Shown here: one piece after another, positions 43,510 to 50,431 of the stretch
How the letters are laid out: every line of letters begins with the position of its first letter
Position numbering within the stretch: position 1 is the stretch's first letter
From: SURF-21 sp964529285
Lineage (GTDB): Bacteria; Actinomycetota; Geothermincolia; Geothermincolales; RBG-13-55-18
Direction of reading: 5' to 3'
DNA: 50,431 nucleotides
Assembly (NCBI GenBank): GCA_964529285.1
Contig: CAZGWK010000022.1
Coordinates: forward strand, 1-50,431
Program-made: the position numbers and the translations under genes
The notes under the pieces: model-generated
The model's input: only the letters and a program-made list of their open reading frames with translations
Told to the model about the DNA's origin: nothing
The model's database searches: none

Positions 43510-44967
43510 TCAGTCGCGCGCAGACAGATAGGCCTGGTATTCGGCCATGGCTTTGAGGGCCCGGCAGGCCGATTCCACGCCGGAGAAGATCAACGGCCGG
43601 TTGCTGCTCACCATGGGGTCTTCTCCGTCATCAGGCATTTGCAGGGCGGACGCCATGTACAGGGGTATCTGAAGATCCTGCATGAGCTGGTGCAGCTCGA
43701 CATAGGTCTTTACGAGCATGTTATCCATGAGGCCCCAGATGGCGGTAGCGTCGGTACCCTGCACGGTCTTGTAGGAACCTTTCTCCCCTTCGCGGCGGGG
43801 CGCTCCTATCCACAGAAACACCACCGCATCGATCTCTCCGCTCTTCATCAGTATCTCGATGGCCGGTTTGAGGACGCCAAAGTCGAGCCCGGCCACGAGG
43901 TCTACGGGGTTGCCGGGCACCCACCAATCGGGAAGGAGAGCAGTGAGTTCCTCCAGTACGCCTGATGAAAGCGGGACGACATCAAGCCCGATCTCGCTGC
44001 AGAAATCGGAGGCGAGTACCCCGAGCCCGCCGCCTCCCGTGACGATGCCCACGCGCTTTCCCCGCGGCAGGGGACGGTTTACGAACGCGGAAGCTGTGAC
44101 GTTCGCTTCATCGATGGTGGAGGTTAGGATGATCCCGGCCTGGCGGCATGCGGCCTCGAAAAGGGTCTCGCTCACCGCCATGGCGCCGGTATGCGAACGG
44201 GCGGCCGACATGCCCGACCTGGTGCGGCCACCCTTCAAGGCTATCACGGGCTTGCGCCGGGTCACCTCGCGGGAGAGTTCGAGGAAGCGGCGGCCGTCGT
44301 CCAGCCCCTCGATGTAGGCCACGATGACCTCGGTGTCAGGGTCCTTCGCAAAATAGGAAAGATATTCCTCGGTGGAGATATCGGCTTCGTTTCCGCTCGA
44401 TACCGCTTTTGCCACCCCCAACCCGGACATCACGGTTGGGCCGATGAGCATATTCAGGACGTTGCCGCTCTGGGCGACGAAACTGATATTGCCGTGCGGC
44501 GGGTGGAAGAGCATGGGCATCCAGGGGAAGAGCAGGTTTTTGGGGCAGCAGATGCCCTGGCAGTTGGGCCCGATGAGCAGCATGCCCGCATCGCGGGCCT
44601 TGCGCAGCATCTGCGCCTCCACCTTAGCGCCATCCTCGCCGAGTTCCTTGAAGCCCGCCGTGATCACCAGCCCTGCCCTCACCCCCTTGGCGATACAATC
44701 GTCAAGCGCATCCACCACCTGCCGGTTCGGGACGGTGAACACCGCGAGGTCCACTTCGTAGGGGATGTCCCGCACGGTGGGGTAGGCCTTCATCCCCAGG
44801 ATGGTGTCACGGCCGGGGTTCACAGGGTAGATGGAGCCTTCGTAGCCCCCGGTGATAAGGTTGTTGAGGATCAGGTATCCCCACTTGAGTACGGTCTCCG
44901 TAGCCCCGATAAAGGCTATGGAACGTGCATTGAAGGCGTAGTCGAGGTTTTTCAGCCTGCCGTCCAT
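43510..44967 (-). CDS. NDP-forming acyl-CoA synthetase, alpha-type subunit (CoA-binding)
   Basis: A 485-residue homolog of the gene at 21242. The CoA-binding domain (IAFIGATETVLKWGY, LIGPNCQGICCP, ISFVAQSGNVLN) and the phosphohistidine loop (RSHTGAMAVSE) are intact. No ATP-grasp beta subunit is adjacent. AAGGAGTGA precedes the ATG at 44967 by eight bases. It is convergent with the QueG-like gene and codirectional with the second QueG-like gene. Having two alpha subunits suggests two substrates, probably sharing a beta subunit elsewhere. Confidence 0.85.
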   Translation of the reverse strand: MDGRLKNLDYAFNARSIAFIGATETVLKWGYLILNNLITGGYEGSIYPVNPGRDTILGMKAYPTVRDIPYEVDLAVFTVPNRQVVDALDDCIAKGVRAGLVITAGFKELGEDGAKVEAQMLRKARDAGMLLIGPNCQGICCPKNLLFPWMPMLFHPPHGNISFVAQSGNVLNMLIGPTVMSGLGVAKAVSSGNEADISTEEYLSYFAKDPDTEVIVAYIEGLDDGRRFLELSREVTRRKPVIALKGGRTRSGMSAARSHTGAMAVSETLFEAACRQAGIILTSTIDEANVTASAFVNRPLPRGKRVGIVTGGGGLGVLASDFCSEIGLDVVPLSSGVLEELTALLPDWWVPGNPVDLVAGLDFGVLKPAIEILMKSGEIDAVVFLWIGAPRREGEKGSYKTVQGTDATAIWGLMDNMLVKTYVELHQLMQDLQIPLYMASALQMPDDGEDPMVSSNRPLIFSGVESACRALKAMAEYQAYLSARD

Positions 44968-45181
44968 GCGTGTTGCTCACTCCTTATGCGCTGCGTCCCT
45001 GCTGCGTTCTCCATACTATCGGCCGTCATGCCATGTGCGTTGATAGAAGAGGCTGATCTCTTTTCCTCTCTTTTTCGAATCTCTAAACGTGTCTTTTATA
45101 TGGCCCGGCTCTATCAACCAAGACTATATTAAACCCGGAATGCGGCGTCTTAACAATATTTACTCTATCCGCAAGCGGGGA

Positions 45182-46018
45182 TTACGGTTCCCCGGCCTGA
45201 GCGGGCCGTATACCCTTCCACCGCTCTCCGACCGGGCAGACTTTCATGCACTCTATGCAGAAATCGACGTCGGTTATATATAGCTGTCCCGTCTCGATTA
45301 GCACGTCCCTGCGCTTGAGGTGGCGCAACAACATGGCCATGAATGCCGGCCATTCTGATGGCCGCCGCGGACGCATGCGTTCGAAGCCCATGGACCAGTA
45401 GTCGAAGCAGGGATCGACGTCGTAAAGCCCACCGCTCAACGCTTTTACCGGGCAGGCATCCTCGCACTTCGTACAACCCTGAATGCACAGGTCCAACTCA
45501 CGGTAAGGATCGGCCTCCAGGGGCGCCTCGGTGACGATACAGCCCAGGCGTTGATGGGGTCCGAACTCGGGGGTGAGCAGGAGGTTGGAATGTCCGATCT
45601 GTCCCATGCCCGCGCTGACGGCGGCGTGTTTCAGGGACAGGTGGCCCACGGTACGGGTGTGCGGAAGTCTCTTTCCCGTTGCGGGGTCGAGCTTGTGTAT
45701 CTCCACGGGTTTGTCGGCGGATACAGGGAGGGTCAGGTATCCTTTATTTTCCAGGAGCCTGCCGAACTTCTCCGCCGTGCGGTCGAGGAGCCGGGACGTC
45801 TGCATCTTGTTGCGGGTCCACATCCTGATATCGGGGGCATACACGGCGCCGAGGCTGTGGGCTACCGCCATGACGATCACGCTGCGGGCCGTGGGCATGA
45901 GGTCCGCGGCCGGCCGCGGCGGAGAGGCGAGCACGAGAGCTCTCGCATCCGCAATGCCGACGAGGTCTATTCCTTCGCTGCGGATAGCGTCCTTAATCGT
46001 GAAAGCGTCGATGTCCAA
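45182..46018 (-). CDS. QueG-like 4Fe-4S protein
   Basis: A 278-residue iron-sulfur protein of the same group as the gene at 42724 but longer at the N-terminus. Visible: ADLMPTARSVIVMAVAHSLG, LSLKHAAVSAGMGQIGHSNLLL, then CIQGCTKCEDACPVKA and CIECMKVCPVGE, giving two [4Fe-4S] clusters. AAAGGAGG lies upstream of the ATG at 46018. It is close to the SCP2 gene, which is divergent. Two such proteins flanking an acyl-CoA synthetase gene suggest shared function in reductive metabolism of an acyl or aromatic compound, but this is conjecture. Confidence 0.78.
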   Translation of the reverse strand: MDIDAFTIKDAIRSEGIDLVGIADARALVLASPPRPAADLMPTARSVIVMAVAHSLGAVYAPDIRMWTRNKMQTSRLLDRTAEKFGRLLENKGYLTLPVSADKPVEIHKLDPATGKRLPHTRTVGHLSLKHAAVSAGMGQIGHSNLLLTPEFGPHQRLGCIVTEAPLEADPYRELDLCIQGCTKCEDACPVKALSGGLYDVDPCFDYWSMGFERMRPRRPSEWPAFMAMLLRHLKRRDVLIETGQLYITDVDFCIECMKVCPVGERWKGIRPAQAGEP

Positions 46019-46117
46019 AACCCCCTCCTTTCCCGGGCTCCGCGGGCATTAAATGGGGGCCCGAGCGCAGGATAACACGACAGATCTGACCCGTATTAAA
46101 TCAGTCGCTTTGTATTA

Positions 46118-46158
46118 TTGACAATAGGGTAGCATATATTTATAGTAATGACATGTCA
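46118..46158 (+). promoter_or_regulatory. Consensus sigma-70 promoter with a palindrome at the start point
   Basis: TTGACA (46118-46123), 17-base spacer, TATAGT (46141-46146). TGACATGTCA, a perfect ten-base palindrome, lies at 46149-46158, over the expected transcription start. The strength of the boxes suggests high expression of the SCP2 gene, with a leader of about 110 bases. Confidence 0.7.
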
Positions 46159-46265
46159 GTACCGTAAGGTATCGGCGGGAGTGTTGTCTCGGGATGCGTT
46201 TTAGCTGCAATCAGCAAACCTTTGACCGGTAAGAAATGTGTATTGAGCGTAAGAAGGAGGTAGGA

Positions 46266-46841
46266 ATGGAAGTATCCGATGACATCAGCGTGAAGGACTA
46301 CTTCGAGCAGGTAGTGCCCGAGATGGTCAAGGAGCAGATGGCCGGAGCGCCCGTTGCAAACATGGATGGCACTGAATTCACGGTTGAGTTCAACATCAAG
46401 GGAGACCAGGATTACGTCTACGGCATCTCCGTAAAGGACGCCAAGGATGTCGCAATCACTGAGGGTGCCCTGGACAAGGCAATGATCAAGCTGGAGTTGA
46501 GCGAGGACATGTGGCGCAAGGCGGTCACCGGTAAGCTGGAAGGCGCCATGGATATGTTCACTGACATGAGCCAGACGGCCAACCGCCAGAGGTACGACGC
46601 TCTCTCGGGCACCAATGGCACCATGACCGTAGAGATGACCTTGCCGGACGGCTCTGTCGCACCCCTGAAGATAGTCTTCAACGGCGCGGCATCACCTGAG
46701 GTGACCTTCAAGGTGGCGCTCGAGGACTGGGCGCTCATGCAGAAGGGAGAGCTGGCAGGGCCCACCGCTTTCATGACCGGAAAGCTGAAGATCGAAGGCG
46801 ACATGCCCTTCGCGATGTCCCTGGGCAACCTGATGATGTAA
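46266..46841 (+). CDS. SCP2 sterol-binding-domain protein
   Basis: A 191-residue protein. Residues 5-100 are an SCP2-like lipid-binding half (EFTVEFNIKGDQDYVYGISV, WRKAVTGKLEGAMDMFTD) and a second related segment follows (TMTVEMTLPDGS, then DWALMQKGELAGPTAFMTGKLKIEGDMPFAMSL), where the last part is the SCP2 C-terminal hallmark. AAGGAGGTAGG precedes the ATG at 46266. A consensus promoter lies upstream and a clear terminator follows, so it is a monocistronic, probably strongly expressed gene. It may carry acyl chains or acyl-CoA in the cytoplasm. Confidence 0.82.
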   Translation: MEVSDDISVKDYFEQVVPEMVKEQMAGAPVANMDGTEFTVEFNIKGDQDYVYGISVKDAKDVAITEGALDKAMIKLELSEDMWRKAVTGKLEGAMDMFTDMSQTANRQRYDALSGTNGTMTVEMTLPDGSVAPLKIVFNGAASPEVTFKVALEDWALMQKGELAGPTAFMTGKLKIEGDMPFAMSLGNLMM

Positions 46842-46895
46842 CCAGTCGCTGGCGCGGCGATGTTGGTGATGATCGCAACGCAGCGGGATATTAAT

Positions 46896-46933
46896 AAAAC
46901 AGGCGGGACGCCATGGTCCTGCCTGTTTTATTT
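46896..46933. terminator. Rho-independent terminator after the SCP2 gene
   Basis: AAAACAGGC and its complement GCCTGTTTT (arms 46897-46905 and 46922-46930), with inner GGAC/GTCC pairing, flanked by A and T tracts. The symmetry lets it work in both directions, ending both the SCP2 transcript and the minus-strand microprotein transcript. Confidence 0.85.
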
Positions 46934-46977
46934 CCCCGCGCGAAAGCCACGTTGCTGAGATGCGTAGGATCTTCCGG

Positions 46978-47103
46978 CTAGCGGTGGCGCATCTCCTCCG
47001 CCATGTCCCTGAGATAGGTCTGTATGAAGAGATGGAAACTGGGGTGTAGCGAACAGGAGGAAATAGGGCAATCGCCGCAAAGCCGTGTGCATTTGATCTC
47101 CAT
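46978..47103 (-). CDS. 41-residue cysteine microprotein (CX3CX2CX4C)
   Basis: A small gene not found by ordinary length cut-offs. The ATG at 47101-47103 is preceded by AAGGGGAGG, with six bases between, an excellent ribosome binding site. The protein starts MEIKCTRLCGDCPISSC, with cysteines at 5, 9, 12 and 17, followed by a helix with an aromatic and charged character and ending EEMRHR. Four cysteines could ligate zinc or a [4Fe-4S] cluster. It is convergent with the SCP2 gene across the terminator. No family is recognised; coding status rests on the ribosome binding site and composition. Confidence 0.5.
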   Translation of the reverse strand: MEIKCTRLCGDCPISSCSLHPSFHLFIQTYLRDMAEEMRHR

Positions 47104-47358
47104 ACCGTGCCTCCCCTTGTTCTAGCGTGCGTTCGACGTTCTCCTGATATAATTTTCCACAGGAACCTGTATATTCCTTCCCCAAAATAAGGTAAATACT
47201 CTTTATCATCTTCGAATATGCTTATCAGCAGAACAACCCCTTTGAATCATGGCGTCATCAAGATACAAGGTAATTGCCGGGGCAAAGGTGGGCTGCTTTG
47301 GCATGCCGCTTCTCCGCGGTTACAATTGCTGTTGATGAATAAAAGGGAGGCAGGTTTC

Positions 47359-48909
47359 TTGAGGCGTTACGTCATCGGGCATGATGTCGGCACGGGCGGT
47401 TGCAAGAGCGTGCTGTCCAGCGCATCCGGCGAGCTGGTCGCACGCAGCTTTCATCCCTACGCCATATATCACCCGCGCGCGAACTGGGCCGAGCAGGACC
47501 CGCAGGACTGGTGGCGCGCCGCGGCCGAGGGAACGCGGAGTCTCTTGCGCGAGGCTGGCGTTGACCCCGGGGAGGTAGTCGCCATGGGATTCGCCGGCCA
47601 GATGCTGGGAGTCGTACCGGTTGACGGCGGCGGTATGCCCTTGCGCAGGGCCATAATATGGTTGGACAGCCGGGCCGAAGAACAGGCGGCGCATTTCATT
47701 CGCCGCTTCGGCGGCAGGAAGATGGTAACCCGCATCGCGGGAGCCGCACCCTCCGGCAAGGATGTGGTATGCAAACTGGCCTGGTTGCGGGAGAACGAGC
47801 CGGAGGTGTTCGCATCCACACACGCCTTTCTCGATACCACGGGATACCTGGTTTATCGCGCCACCGGAGTGATGGCCATAGATCATACCGGAGCAGGGGG
47901 TACGGGCATTATTAAAGGCCGTACGCGCAGCTGGTCGCGCCTGCTCGCACGTATGTTGGGATTTCCCCTCGCAAAGATGCCTCCCGTCCGTTCGAGCATA
48001 GAGGTGATAGGCCGCGTAGGAGCGGAAGCCGCAAGGGATACTGGGCTGGCGCAGGGAACTCAGGTGATCGCGGGCATGGCGGATATACCCGCCGCCGCAA
48101 TCGGTTCTGGCGCGCTGGAAGAAGCGGACGCTCATATCAACATCGGCACCTCGAGTTGGCTCTGTATCTCGGTGTCACGTCCCCGCAATCTGGGTAAAAA
48201 CGGTATCGCCGCCGTGGTTTCCGCCGACCCTGACATGCATATAATGATCGGTGAGTCGGAGACGGCGGGAGCCTGTCTGGAATGGTTTGCCAGGTGCTTC
48301 TGTGATCCGGGAGAAACGGGCGCCGCTGCGCTCGAAACAGGAACCGATGTCTTCAGGGCCCTGGACGAAACAGCAGGGCGGGTGGAGCCTGGAGCGGGAA
48401 GGCTGCTTTTCGCGCCCTGGATGTTCGGCGAGAGGTCGCCGGTACCCGATACGAGCATACGCGCCTCTTTCATCAATCTGAGTATGGAGCATAAACGCGA
48501 AGATATGCTGCGAGCCATATATGAAGGAGTTGCTTACAACCTGCGTTGGCTGCTTGACGTCGCGGCTGAGGCGGGTTTCGGCTGCGATCCCCTGCGGGCG
48601 ATAGGTGGCGGCGCAAAAAGCGATGTCTGGATGCAGATCGTAGCCGATGTGACGCGGCGTCGCGTGGAGGCCGTGGAGAACCCAAGAGAGGCGGGGGCGA
48701 TGGGTTGTGCCCTGGCGGCGGCAATGGCGGTGGGAGAATACGAGTCTTTCAGGGAGATAAAGAAGGCCGTGCGCGTAAGGGAGTCCTTCGCTCCCCGCGA
48801 GGATTGCTGCCGGATCTACGACGAGCTCTACGCGGTCTTCCGCTGCATCTACCCGGGGCTGTCCGGGGTTTGCGGAAGACTAAACGCACCCGGATACTGT
48901 GCTCCCTGA
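47359..48909 (+). CDS. FGGY-family carbohydrate kinase
   Basis: A 516-residue sugar kinase, resembling xylulokinase. The ATPase motifs are YVIGHDVGTGGCKSVL at the start, IIWLDSRAEEQA, and IGGGAKSDVWMQIVADV near the end, with NWAEQDPQDWW as the substrate-side Trp-rich segment. The best start is a TTG at 47359, preceded by AGGGAGG and giving a protein that begins at the ATPase motif; upstream in-frame ATGs at 47335 and 47218 are possible. It phosphorylates a sugar or polyol; the specificity cannot be read from the sequence. It stands alone. Confidence 0.85.
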   Translation: MRRYVIGHDVGTGGCKSVLSSASGELVARSFHPYAIYHPRANWAEQDPQDWWRAAAEGTRSLLREAGVDPGEVVAMGFAGQMLGVVPVDGGGMPLRRAIIWLDSRAEEQAAHFIRRFGGRKMVTRIAGAAPSGKDVVCKLAWLRENEPEVFASTHAFLDTTGYLVYRATGVMAIDHTGAGGTGIIKGRTRSWSRLLARMLGFPLAKMPPVRSSIEVIGRVGAEAARDTGLAQGTQVIAGMADIPAAAIGSGALEEADAHINIGTSSWLCISVSRPRNLGKNGIAAVVSADPDMHIMIGESETAGACLEWFARCFCDPGETGAAALETGTDVFRALDETAGRVEPGAGRLLFAPWMFGERSPVPDTSIRASFINLSMEHKREDMLRAIYEGVAYNLRWLLDVAAEAGFGCDPLRAIGGGAKSDVWMQIVADVTRRRVEAVENPREAGAMGCALAAAMAVGEYESFREIKKAVRVRESFAPREDCCRIYDELYAVFRCIYPGLSGVCGRLNAPGYCAP

Positions 48910-49024
48910 ACGCCTTGCCCGCATGGCATAAGGCGTGGACGGGGTGTATCATCAGCCTGAATACTTATCGCCAAGGGTCCATGTGCAGGCGCAGAAAGCA
49001 TGACCTGGCGCGACCGGGAGGGAG

Positions 49025-49711
49025 ATGGTGAGAATGGATCCGCGTGCGGCGAGGAAGATCATAGCCTGCGCCACCGTGGCGGAGGAGTTGCGCTTCATGG
49101 GGGTGCCGGACGGAGAGATGCTCGAATTGGAGTTCGGCCTGCATGTATATCCGGAGAAGTTGCGCGAGACACTGCAAAAAGAGATAGACGCGATTCCCGG
49201 GAATGGAGACATCGTACTTGGATACGGCCTGTGTTCAAATGCCGCCCTCGGGCTGGTCTCGCGCAGGCACCGTCTCATCATTCCTCGCGTTGACGATTGC
49301 ATTGCGCTTTTCCTGGGGTCCAGGAAGGAGCATCTGAGGAGCCTGCACGAGGAGCCGGGCACCTATTTCCTGACCAAGGGATGGATAAAGGCCGCCGAAC
49401 TGCCCATCAACGATTACCTTCGCATGGTGGAGCGATACGGACAAAAGAGAGCCATGCGCGTCGCCAAGATGATGCTGGCCAACTACAAGCGCGTGGTGCT
49501 CATCAATACGGGCAATTATAGGTTGGAGGAGTTTCGCGGGGCCGCGAGGTCCATGGCCGAGACCTTCGAGCTGGATTACGAGGAGATCCAGGGATCGAAC
49601 CGCATGCTGCGCATGATGCTCGACGGCGAGTGGAATTCGGAATACATCGTCGTTGAACCGGGTGAAGAGACGACCCTTTCCATGTTCATGGGTTCAGACC
49701 TCGACGCTTGA
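49025..49711 (+). CDS. DUF1638 domain protein
   Basis: A 228-residue protein with the DUF1638 pattern: an IIACATVAEEL start, GYGLCSNAALGL, RLIIPRVDDCIALFLGSRK and a terminal LLDGEW-like acidic segment. The family is found in anaerobes beside corrinoid methyltransferase genes and is uncharacterized. GGGAGGGAG sits right before the ATG; a GTG at 49028 or an ATG at 49034 are equally possible starts. Here no corrinoid gene is adjacent, but a decayed methyltransferase lies at 26342. The function is unknown. Confidence 0.82.
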   Translation: MVRMDPRAARKIIACATVAEELRFMGVPDGEMLELEFGLHVYPEKLRETLQKEIDAIPGNGDIVLGYGLCSNAALGLVSRRHRLIIPRVDDCIALFLGSRKEHLRSLHEEPGTYFLTKGWIKAAELPINDYLRMVERYGQKRAMRVAKMMLANYKRVVLINTGNYRLEEFRGAARSMAETFELDYEEIQGSNRMLRMMLDGEWNSEYIVVEPGEETTLSMFMGSDLDA

Positions 49712-49748
49712 TACTCGCAGACGTCTTTTGCCTAACGTTCCCTTATTC

Positions 49749-50106
49749 GTAAAAATGCTTGACTGGGAGTCAGGCCCGGACAGATTTCGCTTGCTTCGCA
49801 GCAGGGAGATGCGACGGTTTACTCTGTCCAGGCGCTTACCCCAGGGTCTTAGAGATCGCGGCCGCCTTATATTGTTGTTTCGTATATTTCATTGGTGTAA
49901 AAATGCTTGACTGGGAGTCAGGCCCGGACAGATTTCGCTTGCTTCGCAGCANNNNNNNNNNNNNNNNNNNNNNNNNNNNNNNNNNNNNNNNNNNNNNNNN
50001 NNNNNNNNNNNNNNNNNNNNNNNNNNNNNNNNNNNNNNNNNNNNNNNNNNNGTCTTAGAGATCGCGGCCGCCTTATATTGTTGTTTCGTATATTTCATTG
50101 GTGTAA
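49749..50106. repeat. 148-bp tandem direct repeat, second copy interrupted by an assembly gap
   Basis: Copy one runs 49749-49896 and copy two starts at 49897. Copy two matches copy one from 49897 to 49951, is then replaced by N, and resumes at 50052 with the sequence that in copy one starts at 49846. Only about 42 bases should be hidden by the 100 N. It may be a real array of unknown length or a scaffold-joining artefact. The copies end in AT-rich, promoter-like sequence upstream of the tRNA genes. Confidence 0.8.
49952..50051. other. Assembly gap (100 N)
   Basis: Exactly 100 N within the second copy of the 148-bp repeat. The comparison with copy one suggests a real size near 42 bases if only two copies exist. 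Confidence 0.98.
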
Positions 50107-50147
50107 CATAATTAGCGCGCGCGTGTATGCACAGGAGGGAATAACGA

Positions 50148-50223
50148 GCCCGCTTAGCTCAGCAGGTAGAGCACATCCATGGTAAGGATGGGGTCAGCAG
50201 TTCGAATCTGCTAGCGGGCTCCA
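50148..50223 (+). tRNA. tRNA-Thr (GGT)
   Basis: GCCCGCT and AGCGGGC form the seven-pair acceptor stem, T is the discriminator and CCA is encoded. The D arm has AGCTCAGCAGGTAGAGC, the anticodon stem CATCC/GGATG encloses loop ATGGTAA with anticodon GGT, and the T arm has GTTCGAATC. The full cloverleaf is canonical. Confidence 0.95.
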
Positions 50224-50239
50224 TTTCTTCGGTCTACGA

Positions 50240-50316
50240 GGCGGTGTAGCTCAGTTGGTTAGAGCGCACGGTTCATACCCGTGAGGTCAGAGGTTCAAAT
50301 CCTCTCACCGCTACCA
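50240..50316 (+). tRNA. tRNA-Met (CAT), elongator-like
   Basis: GGCGGTG pairs with CACCGCT, followed by A and encoded CCA. Loop TTCATAC in stem CACGG/CCGTG carries anticodon CAT. A G1-U72 pair and the absence of three G-C pairs in the anticodon stem argue against initiator tRNA. A lysidine-type tRNA-Ile(CAU) is not excluded. It lies 16 bases after tRNA-Thr and 62 bases before tuf, probably one transcript. Confidence 0.92.
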
Positions 50317-50378
50317 GCATATTAAACGGCACTAGCCGGAATCATAGTCCCAGGAACCGATACAGAGGAGGGGTTGAA

Positions 50379-50431
50379 ATGGCCAAGAAGAAATTCGAGA
50401 GGACCAAGCCCCATGTGAACGTGGGAACCAT
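50379..50431 (+). CDS. tuf: Elongation factor Tu, N-terminal part (partial)
   Basis: An ATG at 50379, preceded by GAGGAGGGG, opens MAKKKFERTKPHVNVGT, which is the universal start of EF-Tu leading to the first GTP-binding motif. The gene runs off the window. tRNA genes directly upstream of tuf are a common bacterial arrangement, in a transcript with ribosomal and secE/nusG genes. EF-Tu delivers aminoacyl-tRNA to the ribosome; note that SelB, needed for the Sec proteins seen here, is a separate paralog. Confidence 0.93.
   Translation, partial: MAKKKFERTKPHVNVGT

Noticed and set aside
1..50431. CRISPR arrays, insertion sequences, phage or integrase genes
   Set aside because: No spaced repeats of CRISPR type, no transposase, integrase or terminal inverted repeats were seen. 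The only direct repeats are the 47-bp and 148-bp tandems.

Overview
The window is one scaffold segment (two 100-base N gaps, 41495-41594 and 49952-50051) from a GC-rich, anaerobic bacterium. Three features suggest an uncultured lineage near the anaerobic Actinomycetota or Firmicutes: coding of selenocysteine, a molybdenum/tungsten formate dehydrogenase with MetV/MetF methylene-tetrahydrofolate reductase (the methyl branch of the Wood-Ljungdahl pathway), and many acyl-CoA and FeS proteins. The phylum is inferred from gene content only. Starts are mostly preceded by clear GGAGG-type ribosome binding sites, and TTG starts occur.

Layout. 0-6 kb: acetoacetate-decarboxylase-like protein, alpha/beta hydrolase, SRPBCC protein, a cysteine-rich ferredoxin-like protein with its probable TetR repressor, an AhpD-like protein read through an in-frame UGA, and an aspartate/glutamate racemase. 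6-16.6 kb: lipoprotein, M48 peptidase remnant, FAD oxidoreductase, amidohydrolase, SCP2-like protein and hydrolase; then a minus-strand group of SDR, Asp/Glu racemase, HpaB-like flavoprotein and epimerase. 16.6-24 kb: PlsC-type acyltransferase, C45-type acyltransferase/peptidase, HyuA-like protein, NDP-forming acyl-CoA synthetase and a duplicated CxxC protein. 24-27.1 kb: decayed genes (TetR/SDR chimera, TPP enzyme, URO-D methyltransferase) surrounding a full-length Asp/Glu racemase whose catalytic cysteine codon is TGA. 27.3-37.5 kb: acyl-CoA ligase, then a tightly coupled operon fdhA(Sec)-nuoEF-like-metV-histidine kinase-metF-two response regulators, closed by a strong terminator. 37.6-41.4 kb: double nitroreductase and a polar amino-acid ABC transporter. 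41.6-49.7 kb: DMT exporter, two QueG-like FeS proteins, a second NDP-forming acyl-CoA synthetase, SCP2 protein, a 41-residue cysteine microprotein, FGGY kinase and a DUF1638 protein. The end holds a 148-bp tandem duplication, tRNA-Thr, tRNA-Met and the start of tuf.

Main result. Three genes are split by an in-frame TGA exactly where their families carry a catalytic Cys or Sec: formate dehydrogenase (Sec349, known type), an AhpD-like protein (CxxU, Sec96) and an Asp/Glu racemase (Sec196, where a paralog in the same window has Cys194). Each TGA is followed at the right distance by a hairpin resembling a bacterial SECIS element; two of the three have a GGUC loop. A conventional gene caller would report all three as broken. 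The racemase is the least expected and the best candidate for something undescribed.
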